A stretch of 64,000 nt of DNA, taken from contig NZ_AUDD01000005.1 in the NCBI RefSeq assembly GCF_000425285.1, forward strand, positions 62,001 through 126,000, in the 5' to 3' direction. The stretch comes from Acidipropionibacterium jensenii DSM 20535 (lineage in GTDB: Bacteria; Actinomycetota; Actinomycetes; Propionibacteriales; Propionibacteriaceae). How positions within the stretch are numbered: position 1 is the stretch's first letter; each line of letters opens with the position of its first letter. The notes beneath the pieces were generated by a model. It saw only the letters and a list, made by a program, of their open reading frames with translations. It was not told where the DNA came from and made no database searches. Positions 9,313-17,763 of the stretch are shown in pieces. A program made the translations under genes and the position numbers.

Positions 9313-9362
9313 AGGGCCGCGAGGCCCTTCGCCCGGTGGACACCGACATGCCGACGGTGTCC
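9313..9362 (-). promoter_or_regulatory. Two hairpins in the rpsN-rpsH gap
   Basis: Within the unusually long 193-base gap between rpsN and rpsH there are a 6-bp stem with a GCGA tetraloop (9313-9328) and an 8-bp perfect stem (9338-9345 with 9355-9362). They could be an RNA processing signal or an S8-type autoregulatory target. Only the stems are seen; the role is inference. Confidence 0.4.
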
Positions 9363-9391
9363 TCGGAGCTGGTCGGATCAGATCCGCTCGC

Positions 9392-9577
9392 TCACCAGGA
9401 GGACTTGGTGATGCCGGGGAGCTCGCCCGCGTGAGCCATCTCGCGAAGGCAGATGCGGCACAGCTTGAACTTGCGGTAGACCGAGTGCGGTCGGCCGCAG
9501 CGCTGGCAGCGGGTGTACGCCCGAACTGCGAACTTCGGCTGACGAGACGCCTTGACCTTCAGTGCTGTCTTGGCCAT
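9392..9577 (-). CDS. rpsN: 30S ribosomal protein S14, zinc-binding type (uS14)
   Basis: A 61-residue zinc-ribbon S14: CQRCG and CRICL supply the four cysteines (CxxC-x12-CxxC). It starts [16 protein letters not shown] at ATG 9577 with CAGGAG upstream. This is the short C+ form found in the spc operon of actinobacteria and Firmicutes; genomes like this often carry a second, zinc-free S14 under Zur control elsewhere. Confidence 0.95.
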   Translation of the reverse strand: MAKTALKVKASRQPKFAVRAYTRCQRCGRPHSVYRKFKLCRICLREMAHAGELPGITKSSW

Positions 9578-9590
9578 GGGAACTCCTGCC

Positions 9591-10226
9591 TCACTTCTTC
9601 TTCTTGGCGTAGTAGGCCGGGCCGCGCTTGACCCTGGTCTTCGGATCATCCTGGGCCTTGAAGGGGAAGCCGAGGTGCTTGAGAAGGGCCTTTCCCTCCT
9701 CATTGGTCTTCGCGGTCGTGACGAAGGTGATGTCCATGCCACGGGTCCGGTCGATGCTGTCCTGATCGATCTCCAGGAACATCACCTGCTCGGACAGTCC
9801 GAAGGTGTAGTTGCCCTGGCCGTCGAACTGGTTGCCGTTGAGTCCGCGGAAGTCGCGGATCCGGGGCAGGGCCAGGGTGAGCAGCCGGTCGGCGAACTCC
9901 CACATCCGGTCGCCGCGCATGGTGACGTGGCAGCCGATCGGCTGTCCCTCGCGCAGCTTGAACTGGGCGATCGACTTGCGGGCCTTGGTGACCTGCGGCT
10001 TCTGGCCGGTGATCGCGGTGATGTCGCGGATCGCACCATCCATCACCTTGGAGTCGTGGGCGGCGTCGCCGACACCCATGTTCACGACGACCTTGACCAG
10101 GCCGGGAACGAGCATCGGGTTGGCGTAGTGGAACTCGTCCTGCAGGGCGGCGACGATCTCCTCGCGGTAACGCTTCTTGAGCCGCGGACCCTGGTAGCTG
10201 GCTTTCTCGGGTGCTTCGGCGCTCAC
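9591..10226 (-). CDS. rplE: 50S ribosomal protein L5 (uL5)
   Basis: L5 binds 5S rRNA and contacts P-site tRNA. The 211-residue protein has the L5 signature [17 protein letters not shown] and the C-terminal [16 protein letters not shown]. It starts at GTG 10226, which overlaps the rplX stop as GTGA, with a strong AGGAGGAGG upstream. The C-terminus carries a lysine-rich tail ending AYYAKKKK. Confidence 0.95.
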   Translation of the reverse strand: MSAEAPEKASYQGPRLKKRYREEIVAALQDEFHYANPMLVPGLVKVVVNMGVGDAAHDSKVMDGAIRDITAITGQKPQVTKARKSIAQFKLREGQPIGCHVTMRGDRMWEFADRLLTLALPRIRDFRGLNGNQFDGQGNYTFGLSEQVMFLEIDQDSIDRTRGMDITFVTTAKTNEEGKALLKHLGFPFKAQDDPKTRVKRGPAYYAKKKK

Positions 10227-10591
10227 TTGGCCTCCTCCTTCTTGAGGTAGCGGACGCTGCGCTTGGCGGCGTACTCGGAACCGTCGGAGCGGCGCTTGGT
10301 GACGTCCTCGCGACGGTGGCCGACGCGGGTCACGACGTCCTCGCCGTCGACCTTGGTGACAAGCTGGACGTTCGACACGTGGACCGGGGCCTCGGAGCTG
10401 ACGATGCCGCCCTTCTGGGCGGTGCCGTCGGCGTTCGGGGTGTCACGACGATGGTGCTTGCGGATGTTGACGCCCTGGACGACCACGCGCTCGCGCTGGG
10501 GGTCGACCGACAGCACCTCACCGATGGTGCCCTTGTCGTTTCCGGCGATGACCTTGACGCGGTCACCCTTCTTGATGTTGAGGGACTTCAC
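10223..10591 (-). CDS. rplX: 50S ribosomal protein L24 (uL24)
   Basis: L24 initiates 50S assembly. The 122-residue protein has an N-terminal KOW motif ([18 protein letters not shown]) and the VNIRKHHRR segment typical of L24. It starts at GTG 10591 directly after the rplN stop, with GGAGGTGATC inside the end of rplN acting as the ribosome site. It is somewhat longer than E. coli L24 because of a basic C-terminal tail. Confidence 0.95.
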   Translation of the reverse strand: MKSLNIKKGDRVKVIAGNDKGTIGEVLSVDPQRERVVVQGVNIRKHHRRDTPNADGTAQKGGIVSSEAPVHVSNVQLVTKVDGEDVVTRVGHRREDVTKRRSDGSEYAAKRSVRYLKKEEAK

Positions 10592-10960
10592 TCAGATCAC
10601 CTCCGGTGCGAGTGAGATGATGCGCATGAACTTCTTGTCTCGCAGCTCACGGGCGATCGGCCCGAAGATGCGGGTCCCGCGGGGCTGCCCGTCGGTTCCG
10701 ATGAGCACCGCGGCGTTCTCATCGAACTTGATGTACGAGCCGTCGGGACGACGGTGCGACTTGACGGTGCGGACGACGACCGCCTTGACGACCTCGCCCT
10801 TCTTGACGTTGCCGCCGGGGATGGCGTCCTTGACGGTGCACACGATGGTGTCACCGAGCCCGGCGTAGCGACGCTTGGATCCACCGAGTACACGGATGGT
10901 GAGCAGCTCTTTCGCCCCCGTGTTGTCGGCGACCTTGAGTCGCGTCTCCTGCTGGATCAT
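10592..10960 (-). CDS. rplN: 50S ribosomal protein L14 (uL14)
   Basis: First gene of the spc operon in this genome, 122 residues, the standard L14 length. It begins [17 protein letters not shown] and contains [15 protein letters not shown] and the [12 protein letters not shown] signature near the end. L14 forms part of the subunit interface. It has its own upstream region, because rpsQ, its usual neighbour, is 10 kb away and is followed by a terminator. Confidence 0.96.
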   Translation of the reverse strand: MIQQETRLKVADNTGAKELLTIRVLGGSKRRYAGLGDTIVCTVKDAIPGGNVKKGEVVKAVVVRTVKSHRRPDGSYIKFDENAAVLIGTDGQPRGTRIFGPIARELRDKKFMRIISLAPEVI

Positions 10961-11262
10961 GTCTTCTCCTCTGTCCCACCGGTTCCCCCGTGGAGGCCTT
11001 GCGGAACTGTTGAGCACGAACCCCCTGGATTGTGCCAGGAGGCGACCCGTACCATCGGTTGAACCGTGGGCACGCGGTCATCGCCCGTGAGAGGTCCCCA
11101 CCGTTCGGTGGATGGAGCACCCGACCCCGGCGGATCGCCGCAGGGCGGTCCAGCCATGGCCTGCCGAACAAGGGCACGGTCACAAGGCAACTTGGGCAGC
11201 ATACCCCACCGGCCGGGGCGCGGGGAAATCCGGGGCCGGTGTCAACCCCGGGTCGTCGGCGC
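10961..11262 (-). other. Upstream region of the spc operon / 3' region of the UvrA-like gene
   Basis: No credible gene. It must contain the promoter for rplN. The best pair I could find is TTCCCC (11222-11227) with TATGCT (11198-11203), spacer 18, which is weak. An 8-bp inverted repeat (CACCGGCC 11207-11214 with GGCCGGTG 11234-11241) downstream of the UvrA-like gene may be its terminator. Confidence 0.35.
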
Positions 11263-13740
11263 TCAGGGGTGCAGATAGCGACCGGTCACCGAGTTCGGGT
11301 CGGCGGCGATCTCGGCGACGGTGCCCCGGGCGACGATCCGGCCGCCGGCGCTGCCCCCGCCCGGCCCCATGTCGATGATCTGGTCGGCGTGACAGATGAC
11401 GTCCAGGTCGTGCTCGATGACCACCACGGTGGCGCCGTGGGCCAGCAGTCGGCCCAGCACTCCGAGCAGGGTTGCAACATCCAGCGGGTGCAGTCCGACG
11501 GTCGGCTCGTCGAAGACGAAGACCGTCCGGTGCTGGTCCCGCGACATCTCCGAGGCCAGTTTCAGCCGCTGGGCCTCCCCTCCCGACAGGGCCGGGGTGG
11601 ACTCCCCCAGGGTGAGGTACCCCAGCCCGAGGTCGACCAGGGTCGCCAGCCGGTGGTGCACCGCCGTGATGTCGCCGACCGCTCTCAGGGCTGTGGCGAC
11701 CGTCATGCCGAGCACCTCGGGCAGGGTGATGGGGGATCCATCCGGGGCGCTGCGGTGGATCTGTCCGGCCTCGGGGCGGAACCGGGAGCCGTTGCAGTCG
11801 GTGCACACGATGTCGACGTCGGGCAGGAACTGCACGTCCAGGGAGATCTCGCCGGTGCCGTTGCAGGTCGGGCAGCGCAGGGACCCGGTGTTGTAGGAGA
11901 AGTCCCCGGCCCGGTGCCCGCCCTGCCGGGCCTCGGGGGTCTGCGCCCAGGCCTTGCGCAGGTCGTCCATCACCCCGGAGTAGGTCGCCACGGTGGAGCG
12001 CACATTGACCCCGATCGGGGTGGAGTCGATGAGGTTCACCCGTCGGATCCCGGGTGCCTGGATCCGGCGCACCGGGGAGGGCGGGGTGCGTCCCTCGACC
12101 AGGGCGGTCAGGCCGGGCACCAGACTCTCCAGGACCATCGTGGTCTTGCCCGAACCGGAGACGCCGGTGACCACGGTGAGTCGTCCCTGGGGGATCTCCA
12201 CGTCCAGCGGGCCGACGGTGTGCAGCGGCCCGGTCCGCATCCGGATCCGCCCGCTGCGCCCAGGCTCTGCCGGCCGGTCCATCTGGACCCGGGCCGCCCC
12301 GCTGAGGAAGGGCCCGATCCGCGAGGCCGGGTCGGCGGCGACCTCCTCGACGCTGCCCTGGGCCACCAGGGTGCCGCCGTCGGCCCCCGATCCGGGGCCG
12401 ATCTCGACGATGTGGTCGGCCCGGCGCAGCACCTGGACGTCGTGGTCGACCATCACCACCGAGTTGCCGTCGGCGAGCAGATCGTCGATGACGCCGAGCA
12501 GTCCGTCAATGTTGGAGGGGTGCAGTCCGATGGAGGGTTCGTCGAGGACGTAGAGGACGCCGGTGGTGCGGTTGCGCACCGCCCGGGCCAGCTGGACCCG
12601 CTGCCTCTCACCGGTCGACAGAGTGGCCGAGGCCCGGTCCAGACCGAGGTAGCCCAGGCCGAGCTGGAGCAGCCGCTGGGCGGTCTCGACCATCTGGGAG
12701 ATGATCTCGGTGGCCATCGCGGTCATCTCTGCGGGCATCGTCTCCACCAGCCCGGGCAGCCAGTCGACGATCTCGGCCAGGGTCATGGCGGTGGCCTGCG
12801 CCAGATTGCGGCCGTCGACCAGCGGCGCCCGGGCCGCCTCGCTGAGCCGCGTCCCCTCGCAGTCGGGGCACGTCTGGACCGACAGGAACTTGTTGATCCG
12901 CTGCAGCCCCTTCTCCGACTTCGCCCCGGCCAGTGCCTCCTGGACGGCCACCCGGGCGTTGCGGTAGGTCCAGTTCAGGTCGAAGACCCGGCCGTTCTTC
13001 GAGGGCAGCATGATGTGGCGCTTGACCCGCGGACCGGCCATCACGATCTGGCGCTCCTCGGCGGTGAGGTCGGCGAAGGGCACGTCGGTGCGTACCCCCA
13101 TCTCGGCGACCACCCGGGGATTGGGGGTGGACCCCATGATCTTCCAGGACTCGACGGCTCCCTGCTCGATGGTCAGCGACTCGTCGGGGACCAGGGTGGC
13201 GTCGTCGACGTCGCGGACCACCCCGGTGCCCGAGCACCGCGGGCAGGCGCCGGCCGAGTTGAAGGCCAGCGACTCGGCTCCCGGGGCCCGGAAAGTGGCC
13301 CCACACCGGGGGCAGGTCAGCGGCCGGTCCAGGGCCACCTCGGTGGTGGGCGCCAGATAGTGGCCGTTGGGGCAGCGGTGCCGGCCGAGGCGCGAGTAGA
13401 GCAGCCGCAGGCTGTTGAGCAGCTCGGTGGAGGTCCCGAAGGTGCTGCGCACCCCGGGGACCCCGGGACGCTGACGAAGGGCCAGGGCGGCGGGGACGTA
13501 CTGCACCTGGTCGACGGCGGCCCGGGCCGCCTGGGGCAGTCGGCGTCGGGTGTAGGTGGACAGCGCCTCCAGATAGCGCCTCGACCCCTCGGCGTAGAGC
13601 ACTCCGAGCGCCAGCGAGGACTTCCCCGACCCCGACACCCCGGCGATTCCCACCAGTTCGCCCAGCGGGATGTCGACGTCGATGCCCCGCAGATTGTGCA
13701 CGCGGGCTCCGCGGATCTGGATCGCAGTGGGTTTGTCCAT
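11263..13740 (-). CDS. Class II UvrA-like excinuclease ATPase (UvrA2/DrrC type)
   Basis: An 825-residue UvrA paralogue, shorter than canonical UvrA (about 940-960). It has two ABC ATPase halves: Walker A GVSGSGKSS (34-42) with signature LSTGERQRVQLARA, and a second GVSGSGKTT (about residue 530) with LSGGEAQRLKLA. Cysteine pairs CPRCG, CPRCSGTG, CPDCEGTR, CPTCNGTG and CTDCNGS form the zinc modules of the family. The reduced size fits class II UvrA, which lacks the UvrB-binding domain and in other actinomycetes is linked to resistance to DNA-binding drugs. It sits in the insert between the S10 and spc operons, divergent from a glycoside hydrolase gene. ATG 13740 has GGATGGAG upstream, within a tandem repeat array. 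Confidence 0.88.
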   Translation of the reverse strand: MDKPTAIQIRGARVHNLRGIDVDIPLGELVGIAGVSGSGKSSLALGVLYAEGSRRYLEALSTYTRRRLPQAARAAVDQVQYVPAALALRQRPGVPGVRSTFGTSTELLNSLRLLYSRLGRHRCPNGHYLAPTTEVALDRPLTCPRCGATFRAPGAESLAFNSAGACPRCSGTGVVRDVDDATLVPDESLTIEQGAVESWKIMGSTPNPRVVAEMGVRTDVPFADLTAEERQIVMAGPRVKRHIMLPSKNGRVFDLNWTYRNARVAVQEALAGAKSEKGLQRINKFLSVQTCPDCEGTRLSEAARAPLVDGRNLAQATAMTLAEIVDWLPGLVETMPAEMTAMATEIISQMVETAQRLLQLGLGYLGLDRASATLSTGERQRVQLARAVRNRTTGVLYVLDEPSIGLHPSNIDGLLGVIDDLLADGNSVVMVDHDVQVLRRADHIVEIGPGSGADGGTLVAQGSVEEVAADPASRIGPFLSGAARVQMDRPAEPGRSGRIRMRTGPLHTVGPLDVEIPQGRLTVVTGVSGSGKTTMVLESLVPGLTALVEGRTPPSPVRRIQAPGIRRVNLIDSTPIGVNVRSTVATYSGVMDDLRKAWAQTPEARQGGHRAGDFSYNTGSLRCPTCNGTGEISLDVQFLPDVDIVCTDCNGSRFRPEAGQIHRSAPDGSPITLPEVLGMTVATALRAVGDITAVHHRLATLVDLGLGYLTLGESTPALSGGEAQRLKLASEMSRDQHRTVFVFDEPTVGLHPLDVATLLGVLGRLLAHGATVVVIEHDLDVICHADQIIDMGPGGGSAGGRIVARGTVAEIAADPNSVTGRYLHP

Positions 13741-13744
13741 GGCT

Positions 13745-13808
13745 CCATCCTGCCCCGCCTCCATCCTGCCCACCCTCGATCCTGCCCCGCCTCCATCCTG
13801 CCCTCCGG
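13745..13808. repeat. Four tandem 16-bp repeats
   Basis: Units at 13745-13760, 13761-13776, 13777-13792 and 13793-13808 follow CCATCCTGCCCCGCCT with one to four changes each. The array fills the divergent gap between the UvrA-like gene and the glycoside hydrolase gene. Read on the minus strand each unit carries GGATGG or GGATCG, so each looks like a Shine-Dalgarno site; the unit length is not a multiple of three. Confidence 0.8.
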
Positions 13809-13884
13809 GGGTGGCGGGGCGACCTCGCTCACTGCCGGCGAGCCGATCCTGGCCAGATGCCGCGCCGACGCGAAGGATGGGGCC

Positions 13885-15801
13885 ATGACGAGCAATGAGC
13901 CCACCTCGCACCGCTGCGAGGATCTGCACCCCGAGGATCCCGGCCCCGGTGCAGGCCCGGTCCCCCGCCCGGAGTACCCGCGCCCCAGCATGGTGCGCGA
14001 CCGCTGGATGACTCTCAACGGGAGCTGGCAGTTCGAGATCGACCGGTCTGACTCCGGCCGGGAGCGCGGAATGGTCGACCGGGAGCTCTCCGGTCGGATC
14101 ACGGTGCCCTTCGCCCCGGAGTCCGAACTCTCCGGGGTCGCCGACACCGATTTCATGGCGGCGGTCTGGTACCGGCGTCGGATCATCCTTCCCGAGTCCT
14201 GGCGACAGGTGGCCGACGACGTCCACGTGCTGGTGCACTTCGGGGCGGTCGACCAGGACGCCACCGTGTGGGCCGCCGGGATCGAGGTGGCCCGCCACCG
14301 CGGCGGCTTCACGCCATTCACCGCCGACCTGCACGGGATCGCCGGTCCCGGGGATGAGGTGACCCTGGTGGTGCGGGCCCGCGATCCCCGCAGCGGCGCC
14401 CAGGCCAGGGGTAAGCAGTCCACCGAGTACGGCAATGACGGCTGCTACTACACCCGGACCACCGGGATCTGGCAGAGCGTGTGGGCCGAACCGGTGCCGG
14501 CCACCCGGATGGGCCGGCCGATCGTGATCCCCGACGTCGCCGCCGGCGGATTCCGGGTGCGGGTTCCGGTCACCGCCAACCGGCCCGGATGGTCGGTCCG
14601 GGCGACCCTGAGTGATCCCGACGGCAGACCCGCCGGCGAGGCCGGGGTGCGCGCCGACCTGGACCGGGAGCCCGCCCTGTGGCTGCCGATCCCTGCCGGC
14701 CAGGTGCGGCTCTGGGGCCCGGGGCACCCCGATCTCTACGACCTCGACCTGAGGCTGTTCGACGAGCACGGCGCCCCGGTCGACCGGGTCGCCAGCTACG
14801 CGGGGCTGCGCTCGGTGACCCTGCGCGACCGGTCGGTGCTGATCAACGGCGAACCGGTCTTCCAGCGTCTGGTGCTGGACCAGGGCTACTGGCCGCAGTC
14901 GCTGATGACCGCCCCGACCGACGAGGATCTGCGCGGCGACATCGAGCTGTCGATGGCCGCCGGGTTCAACGGCGCCCGGCTGCACCAGAAGGTCTTCGAG
15001 GAGCGCTTCCTCTTCCACGCCGACCGGCTCGGGTATCTGGTCTGGGCGGAGTTTCCCGACTGGGGGGCCCACACCGCAGGCCGAGCGGGCGACCACCAGC
15101 ACCCGACGCCGTCCTTCATCACCCAGTGGGCCGAGGAGCTGGAGCGGGACCGCTCGCACCCCTCGATCGTCGGCTGGTGCCCCCTCAACGAGACCTTCCA
15201 GGACCTCACCGACCACCTCACCGTGCTGGACGACGTCACCCGTGCGATGGTCAGCACCGCCCGGCTGGCCGACGGCACCCGCCCGGTGCTCGACGCCAGC
15301 GGCTACTCCCACCGTGACCCCGGAACCGACATCTGGGACGCCCACAACTACGAACAGGACCCTGCCAGGTTCGCCGAACAGGTCGGCGGGCTGGCCGAGG
15401 GGCGTCCCTTCGCCAACCGCGGTCCCGAGGGCTCGCAGTGGTCTGCGGGCTATGCCGGCCAGCCCTACTTCATCAGCGAGTTCGGCGGGATCTGGTGGGA
15501 TCCCCAGGCGGCCGGACAGGTCGGCGGCGACGACCTCCGACAGTCCTGGGGGTACGGCGACCGGGTGGCCTCCGAGGAGGAGTTCCAGGACCGGTTCGCC
15601 GGCCTCACCGGCGTCCTGAGGTCGGATCCGCAGATGTTCGGCTACTGCTACACCCAGTTGACCGACGTCTTCCAGGAGAGGAACGGGATCTACCGGTTCG
15701 ACCGCTCCGCCAAGCTGGACGTCGACCGGGTACGGGCCGCCCAGCAGCGCCCGGCCGCCTATGAGGCCCACGGAGCAGACGGGGCAGCCGAGGACGACTG
15801 A
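13885..15801 (+). CDS. Glycoside hydrolase family 2 protein
   Basis: A 638-residue retaining glycosidase of family 2 (beta-galactosidase/glucuronidase/mannosidase fold). The order is an N-terminal jelly-roll sugar-binding domain (LNGSWQFEIDR...), an immunoglobulin-like domain, and a TIM barrel. The acid/base is Glu436 in LNETF and the nucleophile is Glu532 in FISEFGG. No signal peptide is seen, so it probably acts on a sugar already taken up. The start ATG 13885 is preceded by AAGGATGG. No sugar transporter or regulator lies beside it, and the substrate is unknown. A longer open frame reading from 11032 is only antisense to the UvrA-like gene. Confidence 0.88.
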   Translation: MTSNEPTSHRCEDLHPEDPGPGAGPVPRPEYPRPSMVRDRWMTLNGSWQFEIDRSDSGRERGMVDRELSGRITVPFAPESELSGVADTDFMAAVWYRRRIILPESWRQVADDVHVLVHFGAVDQDATVWAAGIEVARHRGGFTPFTADLHGIAGPGDEVTLVVRARDPRSGAQARGKQSTEYGNDGCYYTRTTGIWQSVWAEPVPATRMGRPIVIPDVAAGGFRVRVPVTANRPGWSVRATLSDPDGRPAGEAGVRADLDREPALWLPIPAGQVRLWGPGHPDLYDLDLRLFDEHGAPVDRVASYAGLRSVTLRDRSVLINGEPVFQRLVLDQGYWPQSLMTAPTDEDLRGDIELSMAAGFNGARLHQKVFEERFLFHADRLGYLVWAEFPDWGAHTAGRAGDHQHPTPSFITQWAEELERDRSHPSIVGWCPLNETFQDLTDHLTVLDDVTRAMVSTARLADGTRPVLDASGYSHRDPGTDIWDAHNYEQDPARFAEQVGGLAEGRPFANRGPEGSQWSAGYAGQPYFISEFGGIWWDPQAAGQVGGDDLRQSWGYGDRVASEEEFQDRFAGLTGVLRSDPQMFGYCYTQLTDVFQERNGIYRFDRSAKLDVDRVRAAQQRPAAYEAHGADGAAEDD

Positions 15802-15821
15802 CCCGGTATCCCCATCCCTCC

Positions 15822-15838
15822 TTGTCAGCGTGGTGACA
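15822..15838 (+). promoter_or_regulatory. Inverted repeat upstream of the DrrA/DrrB exporter
   Basis: TGTCA-N6-TGACA at 15823-15838 overlaps a possible -35 box TTGTCA (15822-15827); the matching -10 would be near 15845 but is poor. It lies 73 bases before the exporter start and could be an operator. Confidence 0.35.
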
Positions 15839-15910
15839 GTGGCCGTAAGCGGTCTGAAAGTCGCCCGCGCCAGGCTTCCCGGGTCGAGTTTCACGACAGG
15901 GAGGAACACC

Positions 15911-16936
15911 ATGAGCGCATCGGGTCACGATGCCCGCGCGGGCCGGGAGTGGGCCGTTGAGGCCAACGGACTGGTCAAGACATTCGGCGCCAACCGGGCG
16001 GTCGACGGGGTCGATCTGAGGGTCGGCACCGGCACCGTCTACGGCGTGCTGGGCCCCAACGGCGCCGGCAAGACCACCACGATCAACATGCTCGCCACCC
16101 TCATGAGGCCAGATGCCGGCACCGCCCGGATCTTCGGCCACGATGTGGTGCGCGAGCCGCAGATCGTGCGCCAGCTGATCGGGGTGACCGGCCAGTTCGC
16201 ATCGGTTGACGAGACCCTCTCGGCCACCGAGAACCTGGTCGTCTTCGCCCGGCTGCTCGGCCTGCGCCGGGCCGAGGCGAGAGCCAAGGCCGCCGACCTG
16301 CTGGAGCGCTTCGGGCTGACCGAGGCCGCCCGTCGTCCCCTCAAGAAGTTCTCCGGCGGCATGCGCAGGCGCCTGGACCTGGCAGCCTCCCTCATCTCTC
16401 AACCGCCGCTGATCTTCCTGGACGAGCCGACCACCGGCCTGGACCCGCGCACCCGCGGCCAGATGTGGGACACCATTCGCGCACTGGTGGCCAGCGGCTC
16501 CACCGTGCTGCTCACCACCCAGTATCTCGACGAGGCTGACCAGCTGGCTGACCGGATCGCCGTCATCGACTCCGGCAGAGTCGTCGCCGAGGGCACCTCC
16601 GACGAGCTCAAGACCTCCGTCGGCACCTCCTCCCTCCAGTTGCGGATGGAGAACCTGGCCGACACCGCGGTGGCGGTGCGCGAGGTGGAGCGGGTGCTCG
16701 GGGTGCGCGCCGCCCTCTCCCCCGAGGCCTCCCGGATCACCGCTCCGATGGCGGACGCCGAGAGAGTGACGGACCTGCTCATCGCGCTGCGGCAGGCGGG
16801 CGTGCGGCTGGCGGAGATGAGCGTCCAGAAGCCGACCCTCGACGAGGTCTTCCTCACTCTCACCGGTCACGCCGCCGAACAGGACACGAACACCGGGGAC
16901 ACTGCTCCCCTCGACAAGGATGAGGTGCTGTCATGA
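15911..16936 (+). CDS. DrrA-family ABC exporter ATP-binding protein
   Basis: A 341-residue ATPase of the daunorubicin-resistance (DrrA) family. Walker A is GPNGAGKTTT (about 50-59), the Q-loop VTGQFAS, signature SGGMRRRLDLA, Walker B LIFLDEPTTGLD, and the H-loop position is TTQYLDEADQ, as in DrrA where Gln/Tyr replace the usual His context. The C-terminal DUF4162-type domain ends QKPTLDEVFLTLTGH, diagnostic of the group. AGGGAGG precedes ATG 15911. Its stop overlaps the permease start (ATGA). The pair likely exports a hydrophobic drug or an endogenous metabolite. Confidence 0.92.
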   Translation: MSASGHDARAGREWAVEANGLVKTFGANRAVDGVDLRVGTGTVYGVLGPNGAGKTTTINMLATLMRPDAGTARIFGHDVVREPQIVRQLIGVTGQFASVDETLSATENLVVFARLLGLRRAEARAKAADLLERFGLTEAARRPLKKFSGGMRRRLDLAASLISQPPLIFLDEPTTGLDPRTRGQMWDTIRALVASGSTVLLTTQYLDEADQLADRIAVIDSGRVVAEGTSDELKTSVGTSSLQLRMENLADTAVAVREVERVLGVRAALSPEASRITAPMADAERVTDLLIALRQAGVRLAEMSVQKPTLDEVFLTLTGHAAEQDTNTGDTAPLDKDEVLS

Positions 16937-17763
16937 CCACGATGGCGGGAGAGGTGATGCCGATCGTCCCGGCCCGGGAGCGCGAGCTGCGCAATCGGAC
17001 GAGTCCCTCGCAGAACATCAGCAACACCCTGACGATGGCCTACCGCGGCTTGATCAAGATCCGGCGGACACCCGAGCAACTTGTCGACGTGACCGTCCAG
17101 CCGATCCTGTTCACCCTGATGTTCGCCTACCTGTTCGGCGGAGCGATCGCCGGCAACGTCAAGAGCTATCTGCCGACCCTGATCCCGGGAATCCTGGTCC
17201 AGACTGTCATCACCACCTCGGTGGTCACCGGGACCCAGCTGCGCGAGGACATGGACAAGGGGGTCTTCGACAGGTTCCGCTCACTGCCGATCGCGCGGAT
17301 CGCACCGCTGTCCGGTGCCCTGCTCGCCGACACCGTGCGATACACCATCGCGACCACCCTCACCTTCGTGATGGGCTACCTGATGGGCTACCACCCCGCG
17401 GGCGGCATCGGTTTCGTGGTGCTGGCCGGTCTGCTGGTGATCGGCTGCTCCTGGGCGATCAGCTGGATCTTCGCCTTCTTCGGCGTCATCGCCCGGACCG
17501 CCTCCAGCGTCCAGGGGATCTCCCTGCTGGTGCTCTTCCCGCTGACATTCCTGTCCAACGCCTACGTTCCGGTGGAGACTCTGCCGAGCTGGCTGAGGTG
17601 GTTCGCCAAGGCCAACCCGATCTCCCATCTCATCACCGCGGTGAGGGATCTCACCAACAACGGGTCGGTCGGCAGTGATGTCTGGATCACCCTGATGGGC
17701 GCCGTCATCATCGTCGCGGTGTTCGCCCCTCTGACCGTGCGCTCCTACATGCGCAAGTCGTGA
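16933..17763 (+). CDS. DrrB-family ABC exporter permease
   Basis: A 276-residue ABC-2 type membrane protein with about six hydrophobic segments. The N-terminal amphipathic region (MAYRGLIKIRRTPEQLVDV) and the motif SNAYVPVETLPSWLRWFAKANPIS are typical of DrrB. It is translationally coupled to the ATPase gene. Its 3' end meets the convergent SARP-type regulator gene and, because of that gene's shifted frame, overlaps it by 56 bases. Confidence 0.92.
   Translation: MTTMAGEVMPIVPARERELRNRTSPSQNISNTLTMAYRGLIKIRRTPEQLVDVTVQPILFTLMFAYLFGGAIAGNVKSYLPTLIPGILVQTVITTSVVTGTQLREDMDKGVFDRFRSLPIARIAPLSGALLADTVRYTIATTLTFVMGYLMGYHPAGGIGFVVLAGLLVIGCSWAISWIFAFFGVIARTASSVQGISLLVLFPLTFLSNAYVPVETLPSWLRWFAKANPISHLITAVRDLTNNGSVGSDVWITLMGAVIIVAVFAPLTVRSYMRKS

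Noticed and set aside
13745-13808. CRISPR array
   Set aside because: The repeats are contiguous with no spacers, only four units, and no cas genes are near.
11032-13884. Plus-strand open frame continuous with the GH2 gene
   Set aside because: The part before 13885 is antisense to the UvrA-like gene. The GH2 domain and a ribosome site start at 13885.
13741-15912. Upstream extension of the UvrA-like frame
   Set aside because: It is antisense to the GH2 gene; the family start and ribosome site are at 13740.
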